From Tamilnaduibacter salinus (GTDB lineage: Bacteria > Pseudomonadota > Gammaproteobacteria > Pseudomonadales > Oleiphilaceae): DNA of 64,000 nt. Positions 47,754 to 55,559 of this stretch are shown one piece after another (the stretch's first letter is position 1; the number at the start of each line of letters is the position of its first letter). Under the pieces are notes generated by a model. The model saw only the letters and a list, made by a program, of their open reading frames with translations, was not told the origin of the DNA and searched no databases. Location of the stretch: positions 8,937 through 72,936 of the forward strand of contig NZ_QEKQ01000009.1 in assembly GCF_003096655.1 (NCBI RefSeq), read 5' to 3'. Both the position numbers and the translations under genes were made by a program.

Positions 47754-48290
47754 GTGGCGCCGACGGGCGTAGCGCCAGGCCGGGCGGGGATGAACATCCA
47801 CCGGGGGCTGCTGTATGCCGTTACGCTGACGGCCATCGGGTTGCTGGTGGGGCTGCTTCTGGAGGCGCTGGACCGGCAGGTGAATCGTGCGGAAGCGGCG
47901 AGCGCCCGGCTGGTCGTGAATCAGCTCCGGGCGGCGCTCATCGTCAAGGGCGCGGAGCTCCGGCTGAGCTCGCATCCGGAACATATGTTGCAGTGGCGTG
48001 GGAAAAACCCGGTCTCATTGCTACAAAAACCGCCGAGAGCCTATCAGGGGCGGTGTGGCGACTCGGGGCCGGCGGCGGCCAAGTGGTGCTTCTCCGAATC
48101 CGGGGAAGTGCGCTACCGGACCCGGAGCCGGATCGCTCTGGCCGGGCAGGAAAGGCCACCGGAGACAATCGTGGCATGGCGCGTCGCGATGGATTATCGC
48201 GACCGGAACGGGAATGGAACCCCGGATAAACAGGACCGGCTGGACGGGCTGAAGCTCGCCCCGGTTCGCCAGAAGACTGGCGGGACCTGA
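47754..48290 (+). CDS. mshF: MSHA biogenesis protein MshF
   Basis: A 178-residue protein with one N-terminal TM segment at about residues 17-38 (LLYAVTLTAIGLLVGLLLEAL) and a coiled-coil-like start to a periplasmic domain (DRQVNRAEAASARLVVNQLRAAL), two nearby Cys, and no other motif I recognise. Locus position between mshG and the first pilin fits MshF. The start is uncertain: GTG 47754 has GGGG 8 bp upstream; ATG 47790 is an alternative that would shorten it by 12 residues. Confidence 0.7.
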   Translation: MAPTGVAPGRAGMNIHRGLLYAVTLTAIGLLVGLLLEALDRQVNRAEAASARLVVNQLRAALIVKGAELRLSSHPEHMLQWRGKNPVSLLQKPPRAYQGRCGDSGPAAAKWCFSESGEVRYRTRSRIALAGQERPPETIVAWRVAMDYRDRNGNGTPDKQDRLDGLKLAPVRQKTGGT

Positions 48291-48331
48291 CAGAGACCGT
48301 CAAATTTTGAACGACAGGGGGAACATCGCCC

Positions 48332-48826
48332 ATGAGACAACGAGGCTTCACGCTGATCGAGCTGGTGGTCGTCATCGCGATTCTCGGCATTATCGCCGCT
48401 TTCGCGCTGCCGCGCTTTGCCAGCCTCTCCCAGCAGGCTCACGACAATAATATCCGGGCGACCGCGGGTGCCTATTCTTCGGCGGTTGCTCTGGTGCGGT
48501 CCCAGTTTATTGCCAATGGCGACGGTGACCAGACCGATGTGACTGGTTTTGGGAATGACGATATCGAGGTCAGTGGCGAAGGATGGCCAACCGCGACGAA
48601 CGGCGCAACAAACACCACCGCCAGCCCCACGCGATGTGTTCAGCTCTGGAACGCTCTGATGCAGTCCAACGCCCCGGGCGTGGGCACCGCGACCGGTGCC
48701 GGTATTGAGTATGTTGCCGCCGCACCTGGCGGGGATTGCCAGTACACCTATCAGCCGGACGGCAATAGCAGCACGATCACCTACGACCTGGACACCGGTG
48801 AGGTGACCACGGCGATCAATTCATAA
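48332..48826 (+). CDS. mshB: Type IV prepilin, MshB-like
   Basis: A 164-residue prepilin with a short leader MRQRG and cleavage before Phe6, then the conserved [27 protein letters not shown] helix with Glu at mature position 5. The C-terminal region has two Cys (near residues 103 and 137) that could form the pilin disulfide. Position just after mshF matches mshB. MshB is a minor pilin in known systems; it could also serve as a pilin subunit here. Confidence 0.85.
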   Translation: MRQRGFTLIELVVVIAILGIIAAFALPRFASLSQQAHDNNIRATAGAYSSAVALVRSQFIANGDGDQTDVTGFGNDDIEVSGEGWPTATNGATNTTASPTRCVQLWNALMQSNAPGVGTATGAGIEYVAAAPGGDCQYTYQPDGNSSTITYDLDTGEVTTAINS

Positions 48827-48863
48827 AACCAACCCCACTAATCACGACGCGATGGAGACAACC

Positions 48864-49334
48864 ATGAAAGCAATGACAGCACTCTCAGCAAAACAGCAGA
48901 AAGGCTTCACCCTGATCGAACTGGTCATGGTGATAGTGATTCTCGGCATCCTGGCGGCGTTTGCGTTGCCGCGGTTTGCGGATCTGGGTGGTGACGCTGA
49001 GGAAGCTGCAACGGAGGGTGCCAGAGCCTCTGTAAAATCTGCAGCAGCCATCGTGCATTCAGCCTGGCTAGCGCGGGGTGAGCCTACAACGGTTGCGCTT
49101 GAAGGATCGACGACCATCGACATTGTTAACGGGTATCCAACCGCTGATGCCGACAACGCTGCCAATGGCTCGATTGTGGACGCTGCACAGCTTACCAATG
49201 ATTTCAGTACCAGCTATGCAAGCGGGACCGGTGAGGGAACCCTGACTATTACCAGTGGTGAAGGTAACTGCTCGTTCACTTATGAGAACGCGCCTACGAA
49301 TGGCGAACCTTCTGTCACTGCTGTGAACTGTTAA
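48864..49334 (+). CDS. mshA: Major MSHA pilin, MshA copy 1
   Basis: A 156-residue prepilin from ATG 48864 with GGAGA upstream; the in-frame ATG at 48852 lies on that ribosome-binding site and is less likely. The leader is MKAMTALSAKQQKG, followed by [24 protein letters not shown] with Glu5, and the disulfide pair is likely the two C-terminal Cys (C..NC end). Its N-terminal third is nearly the same as the next gene, giving a tandem pair; which one is the main structural subunit is unknown. Confidence 0.87.
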   Translation: MKAMTALSAKQQKGFTLIELVMVIVILGILAAFALPRFADLGGDAEEAATEGARASVKSAAAIVHSAWLARGEPTTVALEGSTTIDIVNGYPTADADNAANGSIVDAAQLTNDFSTSYASGTGEGTLTITSGEGNCSFTYENAPTNGEPSVTAVNC

Positions 49335-49389
49335 GCGCCTTGAAGGCACAAACCGATAATATGTTTGCGATTAAATCAGGAGTTGTCGA

Positions 49390-49860
49390 ATGAACACCGG
49401 TAGAGGAAAAGAAGAAGGTTTCACCCTGATCGAACTGGTCATGGTTATTGTGATCCTTGGCATTCTGGCGGCGTTTGCGTTGCCGCGGTTTGCCGATTTA
49501 GGCGGAGATGCTCGTGCCGCAACATTGCAGGGTGCTATTGGCTCGGTTAAATCTGCTGCGGGAATTGCTCATTCGGCTTGTTTAGCGCGTTCAAGCTGTG
49601 ATGAGTCTTCGGCTGGACAGACTGTGAGCCTGGAGGGCACGTCCGTGGATATGAATGGCGGCTATCCGGCTGCGGCCGCCGGTGGTATTGATGTAGCTGC
49701 TCAGATTCAAGACGATTTTGTACTGGGCACAGCAAGTGGAACGACTATTCAAATCTCCGCTGATGACGGTTCAGGTTCTGCATTGACCGACTGTAATTTC
49801 ACTTATGATGAAAGCGATGGAACTGTAGATCCCACGAGTGTCACTACCTCAGGGTGCTAA
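49390..49860 (+). CDS. Major MSHA pilin, MshA copy 2
   Basis: A 156-residue prepilin, leader [10 protein letters not shown] then [31 protein letters not shown], a 32-residue span (from the Gly before the cleavage) shared exactly with copy 1. The globular half differs, with four Cys rather than the pair expected, two close together (ACLARSSC) and two near the end. The DNA is visibly more AT-rich than its neighbours outside the conserved N-terminal segment. It reads as a diverged duplicate or a replaced cassette. Confidence 0.85.
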   Translation: MNTGRGKEEGFTLIELVMVIVILGILAAFALPRFADLGGDARAATLQGAIGSVKSAAGIAHSACLARSSCDESSAGQTVSLEGTSVDMNGGYPAAAAGGIDVAAQIQDDFVLGTASGTTIQISADDGSGSALTDCNFTYDESDGTVDPTSVTTSGC

Positions 49861-49939
49861 AAGGATTAGCAGAGATCTTACAGCGTGAGTACCGCAGACT
49901 TAATCCGCTGTAAAGAGGACAGTGAGTTTGAGGTCAGTA

Positions 49940-50416
49940 ATGGGGGGTGTCCTTAACTGTTCCATGCCTACTAAGGCTGGTGTTAGAGACTTTGGGTTTA
50001 CTTTGGTCGAATTGATCATGGTCCTGATCCTGATCGGCGTTCTAGCGGCGTTGGGCATCGGCCTCTTTGCCAACCGCGCCGGCTTCACGCCGCTGCTGGC
50101 CACCCAGCAACTCGCGTCCGCGGTGTCGCTGGCCCAGCAGGCGGCGTTGGCTGGCAATGCGGGCGATTCCGTGGCGATCAGCCAGTCCGGCGATGAACTG
50201 ACCTTCACCGTCGGAGCGGGGACGGCTGCCGAGACCGTCTTCTCGCTGCCCCGGGAGGGGGTGACCGTCTCGGGGCCGGCGTCCCTTGCCTTCCAGAAAA
50301 CCGGCGCCCTGGCGTCGAATACCAATGAAACGCTGACCTTCAGCGGCGATGGCATCACCTACACCACCTGCGTCAGCTCGCTTGGCGCGGTCTACCGGGG
50401 AGGGTGTCAGCCGTGA
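49940..50416 (+). CDS. mshC: Type IV minor pilin, MshC-like
   Basis: A prepilin-like protein of 158 residues from ATG 49940, chosen because GAGG lies 6 bp upstream. The leader would be unusually long (19 residues, ending DFG) before FTLVELIMVLILIGVLAALGIGLF. A GTG at 49922 and an ATG at 49964 (11-residue leader) remain possible. The C terminus has YTTCVSSLGAVYRGGC. MshC is the expected minor pilin at this place in the operon. Confidence 0.78.
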   Translation: MGGVLNCSMPTKAGVRDFGFTLVELIMVLILIGVLAALGIGLFANRAGFTPLLATQQLASAVSLAQQAALAGNAGDSVAISQSGDELTFTVGAGTAAETVFSLPREGVTVSGPASLAFQKTGALASNTNETLTFSGDGITYTTCVSSLGAVYRGGCQP

Positions 50417-50895
50417 ACCAGAGAGGCGTGACGCTCGTTGAACTGGTGATGACGATCGTCATCATCAGCCTTGGTGTGGCCGGCGTGGTCAGCGCCTTCG
50501 CCCTGATCGGCGGTCGCAGCGCCGATCCGCTGTTCCAGACCCGGTCCGTGGCACTGTCCCAACTCTACATGGACGAGATCATGGGGCAGCGCTATGCCGA
50601 AGGCACGCCGGTTGGCGGTGTTCCCAAAGCCAATGGCTGCGCGATCAACACGGAAGAGGGCAGCCGTGACGACTACGACGATGTGGACGACTACAACGCC
50701 ATCGACAATCAGGCACCGGCGGATGCCGAAGGCACGGCGCTCAATGGCTACGACGGCTTCCGCGTGTCCATCCGGGTTGAGTGTGCCGGTGGCGATGTGG
50801 GGCTACCTGGCGATGACGCCAAGCGGATCCGGCTGACCGTGACGGCGCCTGCCGACCAGCGCTTCGTGTTCTCAGCCTACCGGGCGAACTTCTGA
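50413..50895 (+). CDS. mshD: Type IV minor pilin, MshD-like
   Basis: A 160-residue prepilin from GTG 50413 with GGAGG 9 bp upstream. The leader is MNQRG with mature residue Val1 instead of the usual Phe/Met, then TLVELVMTIVIISLGVAGVVSAF with Glu5. An acidic central stretch (SRDDYDDVDDYNAIDN) is notable. It overlaps mshC by 4 bp and mshO by 1 bp. MshD is expected here; a GTG 9 bp upstream is a possible alternative start. Confidence 0.8.
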   Translation: MNQRGVTLVELVMTIVIISLGVAGVVSAFALIGGRSADPLFQTRSVALSQLYMDEIMGQRYAEGTPVGGVPKANGCAINTEEGSRDDYDDVDDYNAIDNQAPADAEGTALNGYDGFRVSIRVECAGGDVGLPGDDAKRIRLTVTAPADQRFVFSAYRANF

Positions 50896-51662
50896 TGCGT
50901 GATCGTGGCTTCACACTGGTGGAACTGGTGATCGTCATCGTGCTTCTGGCGGTGGTGGCCACGATCTCCGTGCGATTTGTGGCGCTCTCCACCCAGGGGG
51001 CGATCGACACCAGCGCCCGCCAGCAGCGGGCGCTCAAGGCCGCAGTTATCAGTGAGCAGGTCAGCCGGGCGCTTCGCGGTGCCCTGCCGACCTCAGTCCG
51101 GACCAACGGCAACTGCATTGAGTGGATGCCGATTGTGGCCGGTTCCAACTACCTGAACCGCCCGAAGGGGGGGAACTCGTTCGATGCCGTGCCGTTACCG
51201 GGCAGTGCCTCGGCCAGCGGGCGTGCGGTGCTCTATCCCCACTCCGGCAACGTCTACCAGCCGAGCGACCCCGGTGTGATCTCCCCGCCCGCGTCCATGG
51301 CCGGCGATGGCACCGTCACCTTTGACGGCGGGCAGACGCACCGGTTCAAGGGTCAGTCGCCGCAGCGGCGGTTCTACCTGGTGGCCTCGCCCCGGATGGT
51401 CTGCCAGGAACCGGGAAGCCGGTTTCTATACCGGTATCGAAACTACGGAATCCAATCCGGTATTGGTGACAGCAAGCCGCTCACCATGCCGAACCGGGAG
51501 GTGCTCGCCGCTGGGGTTCAGACCGGGTCGCTGGCGTTTGAGTTGACGCCGCCCTCGCTGCAACGGGGCGCGGTCGTGTCGTTTGACTATACGCTGGCGG
51601 ACCCCGATTCCGGGGAGACGCTGGATGTCGGCCAGGAGGTGCAGATCCGCAATGTGCCCTGA
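50895..51662 (+). CDS. mshO: Type IV minor pilin, MshO-like
   Basis: A 255-residue PilW-type prepilin: leader MRDRG, cleavage before Phe6, then FTLVELVIVIVLLAVVATISVRFVAL with Glu5, followed by a large C-terminal domain with scattered Cys (near residues 75 and 175). Gene order mshD-O-P and the large size for a pilin fit MshO. Its start overlaps the mshD stop in TGATG. Confidence 0.82.
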   Translation: MRDRGFTLVELVIVIVLLAVVATISVRFVALSTQGAIDTSARQQRALKAAVISEQVSRALRGALPTSVRTNGNCIEWMPIVAGSNYLNRPKGGNSFDAVPLPGSASASGRAVLYPHSGNVYQPSDPGVISPPASMAGDGTVTFDGGQTHRFKGQSPQRRFYLVASPRMVCQEPGSRFLYRYRNYGIQSGIGDSKPLTMPNREVLAAGVQTGSLAFELTPPSLQRGAVVSFDYTLADPDSGETLDVGQEVQIRNVP

Positions 51663-52068
51663 TCGATCGTCACTGAGCCGTGAACGGGGGGCGGGCCTGC
51701 CGGTTGCCCTGTTTGTGATCACTGTACTGGCGCTGATTGTTGCCGGCATGGCTCAGCTACAACAGGGGACGGGGGCCTCGGTCAGTCGCCAGATTCTGTC
51801 GCAGCGGGCGTTTCTGGCGGCGGAGAGCGGCGCCCAGGCGAGCGTGGCCAAAACGCTGGCGTCCGGGGATTGCAGTGTGGATGGCACGACGCTGTCTTTC
51901 AGTAACGACGGACTCAGCGGCTGCGAGGCCGCGATCGCCTGCGATGCGGTTCAAGCGGACATCGAAGGCAGCCCGGCGCCGGAGACAGTTTATACGATCC
52001 GGAGTGCCGGGCGCTGCGGTGGTAGTGGTGAGCGCAGCGAACGAACCGTGGAGGTACGAGTGCGGTGA
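51652..52068 (+). CDS. mshP: Type IV minor pilin, MshP-like (PilX-type)
   Basis: A 138-residue protein starting MCPDRSSLSRERGAG and followed by LPVALFVITVLALIVAGMAQL, a pilin-like hydrophobic helix without the Glu5 found in the other pilins, as in PilX-type minor pilins. The rest contains several Cys. It overlaps mshO by 11 bp and mshQ by 1 bp. In MSHA loci this place is held by mshP. Confidence 0.78.
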   Translation: MCPDRSSLSRERGAGLPVALFVITVLALIVAGMAQLQQGTGASVSRQILSQRAFLAAESGAQASVAKTLASGDCSVDGTTLSFSNDGLSGCEAAIACDAVQADIEGSPAPETVYTIRSAGRCGGSGERSERTVEVRVR

Positions 52069-55000
52069 TGATTCGGCGAATCCTGATGACCCTGCTGCTG
52101 ACTTGGCCTCTGTGTGCGCTGGGCACGAACGTGGAGTTGAGCGTCAATGGTGATACCGGTCCGATCCAGAGGTTACCGGGTTCAACGGTTGTCGTTGAGG
52201 CATCGGCCACCGACTGCTCCTCAGGCGATCAGTATCGGGATGTCTGGACATCGCCGGGAGGCGGCTCGGATAGCTCGACTTTTGGCGGCAGCCCCTGCGG
52301 TCGAACGGTCGAGAGAACATTCACGTTGCCCGGTCAGCCAGGGACATACCAGATCACTTATGAGTCGCAGAGTCGTGATTGCTTTTTATTTTCTTGCTTT
52401 CCTTATTCATCGGATGGTTCGGATTCGATAACGGTGTCTGTATCGAGCTTCCCAGAGTGTGAAAGCCAAGCGTTCAACAGTGCATCACTATCAGACTCTG
52501 ATTGGGTCACAACCGTTGCGTCTGGCAACTTTACGCCGCAGGTGGTTGGTGGACGACTGAGGATCACTGAGAGCCAGGGCGATCAGTCCACGGCGGCCAG
52601 TTATCAGCGACTGTTTCCGACAGACGATAATCTCATTCGGATCGAGTTCGACTTTTACGCCTACAATTCGGGCGGGCTTGGCCCGGGGGATGGCATCTCG
52701 CTGGTGTTCTCAGATGCAACGACAACACCGCAGCCGGGTGGTTTTGGTGGCGCGTTGGGCTATGCTCAGGAGGTGGATGGAACGGGCGGGTTTGCAGGCG
52801 GCTGGCTTGGAATCGGGCTGGATGAGTATGGCAATTTTTCGACCAGCAGTGAGGGCAAGGAAGGTGGCAACCCACCGGGCGTGCTAACCCCCAATGCGGT
52901 GGTCCTGCGTGGCGCCGAGTCAACAGGGCTTGGAGATCCCGGTTATGAATACATTGATGATTCCGGGGCGCTGGTCCCTGGTATCTATACGAATTCGAGC
53001 GTCAATCCACACCGGTATCGGATCACACTCGATGCCCAATCCGGTGTCACTCCCTCCGTCAAGATTGAGCGGGATACTGGGAGCGGCTTCAATACGATTC
53101 TGCAGAGATCCCTGACCGGCCAGCCGCCTGCTCCAGAGAACCTGATCTTCTCGGTTACCGGCTCGACGGGGGGCGCCTATAACATCCATGAGCTGGATAA
53201 CCTCCAGGTATGCGCCGAGCGGATTGATCCGCTGATCCAAATCGACCACTTTGAGTTGGTTCACGACGGTCAGGCGCTCACCTGTCGACCTGAAGAGGTG
53301 ACGGTCCGGGCCTGCGAAGATGCCGCCTGCTCGTCGACGGTCGACGAACCGGTTGAGGTGACGATGACGCCGTCAGGCTGGCTGAACGGCGATACGTTCA
53401 CCTTCAGCAATGGCTCGACAACGGAGTCGCTGCAAGTCACGAGTGCGGGGACGGTGACTCTGGACGTGGCGTCCTCTGATCCGAGCCCGGTGGCGTTTTC
53501 CGACAACACGACGCTTTGCGACTCCGGGTCTGGTACCCCCACAGCCGCCCAGTGCGCTCTTGATGTCCGCGAGTCGGGGTTTGCCATTTCCGTGAATGAT
53601 CACATATCAGCCACGACTCAAACCGCGACGATTGAGGCTCTGGAAGCCAGTGCGGCCAATCCCGAACAGTGTGTGCCGGGCTTGGATGATGTCACAAAAA
53701 ACGTCCAGCTTTGGACAGACTATATCAATCCGGGCACGGGAACGGAGCCGGTGGTGGTGAACGGCGGGTCGTCGCTGGGTCAGTCGCAGGCAAGCGCCTC
53801 CACTGAGGCCTTGTCATTCGGTCCGGGTGGTGTTGCAACGCTTCCACTGACGTACGCCGACGCAGGCCGTGTTCGTCTCAATGCCCGCTATGAGGGAGCG
53901 GACCCTGCGGCTCCTGATTTCGGGCTGGTTCTGACGGGTAATGACGATTTCATTGCCCGGCCTGACCACTTTAATCTCTCTGTTCCTGGCAATCCGGCGG
54001 CCACGGATCGCACCGGCGATGTCCTGACCTCCGCAGGCACCGACTTCGATGTGCAGGTTGAAGCGGTTAATGCGAATGGGGTGACAACCCCTAATTTTGG
54101 GCGGGAAACGCCGACCCCGGAAGGGGTAGAGCTTCAGTCGGCCCTGTTTGCCCCGAGTGGCGGACAGGCAGGGACCTTTCAGGGCAGCTTCAATCCGTTC
54201 GGAACACAGTGTGGCGGTAGCGCGGCGGATGGTTTTGCCTGCGGTGCTTTTAATTGGACCGAAGTGGGTGTTATTTCGTTGACGCCGAGCTTGGATGGCG
54301 ATGGCATTTACCTGAACTCCGAAAAGGTTGAGGGGGATCCGTTGCCGCATGTGGGGCGATTCGTGCCAGACCGTTTCCGGACTGTGGTTGATGACCCGGG
54401 TGAGGTCCAGCCATTCTGTGAGGCCACTACCGCCTTCTCCGTGATGGGAAAGCCCCTGCAATGGCGAACGGGGATGATGCCTGTGCTCTCTGTGACCGCC
54501 CTGTCTGCGTCCGGTACTGTGACCGAGAACTACACCGCCGATGACGGCGCTTTCCAGTTCCTCACCGCCAACGATATCAACCGAACGTTCGCCTCGTCGG
54601 ACAATACGGCGACCAATGAGAACGGTGATCCGTTCCCGGTTGCCGCTAATGCGTCCGAAGGGACGCTTACCCGTCAGGGGCCAGGCCTTCTGCATTACCG
54701 ATTCGACGGCACCGATACGCTGACGTATCTCAAGAAAGAGCCGTCGCCGTCGAATGACCGGCGGCCTGTCCGGGTTGCGCCTTTCCTACCCGATTACTCG
54801 ATCACCATCAACGCGGTGGAGGACAGCGACGGTGTGGCGTCACCCCAAACGCCACTGCCCGTATCGCCGGATTTCGCCGGCGCTGAAATGCGCTACGCCC
54901 GGCTGGGGCTGGAGAACGCCTACGGCCCGGAAAACCAGCCGCTCACCCTGCCATTCCGGAGCACCTACTGGAACGGCAATGAGTTTGTCCTGAATGAAGA

Positions 55001-55316
55001 CGATTCCTGCTGGAACTACGGGTTACCGGCGGATGTCTCCATCGATACGTCGGAGCTGTCCGGCGGCAGCACCAGCGCCGCCAGCGCCTCCGGGCCGCTT
55101 GATGAAGGGGTGCCCCCGAGTGACGGCCAACTGACTCTGGCCGCGCCCGGCGACGGCAACCGGGGCAATGTCGGCGTCGAGTTCGCGGTGCCGCTTTGGC
55201 TGACAGGCGATTACAACGGCGATGGATCGCTGACCAACCCGACGGGGACGGCCACGTTCGGGGTCTACGAGGGGCACGACCGGGTGATCTACTGGCGTGA
55301 AGTGGGGGCGCCATAG
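52068..55316 (+). CDS. mshQ: MSHA-associated large adhesin-like protein MshQ
   Basis: A 1082-residue exported protein with a signal peptide (about 1-20, ending CALG). A region at roughly 140-390 has a lectin-type pattern: EFDFYAYNSGG, GDGISLVFSD, and WLGIGLDEYGNFST, with the Asp and Asn residues of an L-type lectin metal/sugar site. A Cys-rich middle and a long C-terminal part (about 600-1082), like the DUF6701 region of MshQ proteins, follow. It probably sits at the pilus tip or cell surface. It is the last gene of the operon; its DNA is AT-richer near the N-terminal domain. Confidence 0.82.
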   Translation: MIRRILMTLLLTWPLCALGTNVELSVNGDTGPIQRLPGSTVVVEASATDCSSGDQYRDVWTSPGGGSDSSTFGGSPCGRTVERTFTLPGQPGTYQITYESQSRDCFLFSCFPYSSDGSDSITVSVSSFPECESQAFNSASLSDSDWVTTVASGNFTPQVVGGRLRITESQGDQSTAASYQRLFPTDDNLIRIEFDFYAYNSGGLGPGDGISLVFSDATTTPQPGGFGGALGYAQEVDGTGGFAGGWLGIGLDEYGNFSTSSEGKEGGNPPGVLTPNAVVLRGAESTGLGDPGYEYIDDSGALVPGIYTNSSVNPHRYRITLDAQSGVTPSVKIERDTGSGFNTILQRSLTGQPPAPENLIFSVTGSTGGAYNIHELDNLQVCAERIDPLIQIDHFELVHDGQALTCRPEEVTVRACEDAACSSTVDEPVEVTMTPSGWLNGDTFTFSNGSTTESLQVTSAGTVTLDVASSDPSPVAFSDNTTLCDSGSGTPTAAQCALDVRESGFAISVNDHISATTQTATIEALEASAANPEQCVPGLDDVTKNVQLWTDYINPGTGTEPVVVNGGSSLGQSQASASTEALSFGPGGVATLPLTYADAGRVRLNARYEGADPAAPDFGLVLTGNDDFIARPDHFNLSVPGNPAATDRTGDVLTSAGTDFDVQVEAVNANGVTTPNFGRETPTPEGVELQSALFAPSGGQAGTFQGSFNPFGTQCGGSAADGFACGAFNWTEVGVISLTPSLDGDGIYLNSEKVEGDPLPHVGRFVPDRFRTVVDDPGEVQPFCEATTAFSVMGKPLQWRTGMMPVLSVTALSASGTVTENYTADDGAFQFLTANDINRTFASSDNTATNENGDPFPVAANASEGTLTRQGPGLLHYRFDGTDTLTYLKKEPSPSNDRRPVRVAPFLPDYSITINAVEDSDGVASPQTPLPVSPDFAGAEMRYARLGLENAYGPENQPLTLPFRSTYWNGNEFVLNEDDSCWNYGLPADVSIDTSELSGGSTSAASASGPLDEGVPPSDGQLTLAAPGDGNRGNVGVEFAVPLWLTGDYNGDGSLTNPTGTATFGVYEGHDRVIYWREVGAP

Positions 55317-55329
55317 GGATCGTTTCGTC

Positions 55330-55494
55330 GCCACGGAAAAACACAGAAAGCACGGAAAGGCGCCCTTGGGGCGCCGTTAAAAAGGCGCAAGAAACAATGA
55401 TGACCCCAAGAGGGTTTTAAAGCCATGAGCTTCGTTTAACGCGCCGCTTGTCACTATTAACAATCTTTCCGCGCTTTCTGTGTTTTTCCGTGGC
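55330..55494. repeat. 30-bp near-perfect inverted repeat in the mshQ-ntrC spacer
   Basis: The arm at 55330-55359 begins GCCACGGAAAAACACAG, and its reverse complement recurs at 55465-55494 with one mismatch. The 105-bp interior includes a GGCGCC/GGCGCC hairpin (55359-55375) and no gene. The convergent position lets it act as a bidirectional transcription end, but a mobile or chromosomal repeat is equally possible. Confidence 0.8.
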
Positions 55495-55535
55495 AATTCC
55501 CCTTACTTTCCGCGCCCTTCCGCGGATTCCGCGGC
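55465..55535. repeat. Degenerate 41-bp tandem unit
   Basis: CTTTCCGCGC at 55465 recurs at 55506 with a 41-bp period. Both units end in TTCCG(C/T)GGCAA about 30 bp in, while the centre differs. The first unit is also the right arm of the inverted repeat, so one element appears three times in under 210 bp. No coding potential is seen in 55317-55559. Confidence 0.65.
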
Positions 55536-55559
55536 AAACCCCATCATCAGAAGCATCGA

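Noticed and set aside
55359-55375. GGCGCC hairpin as a terminator for mshQ
   Set aside because: It is not followed by a T-run on the plus strand, and only by TTTCC on the minus strand; it is reported only as part of the repeat structure.
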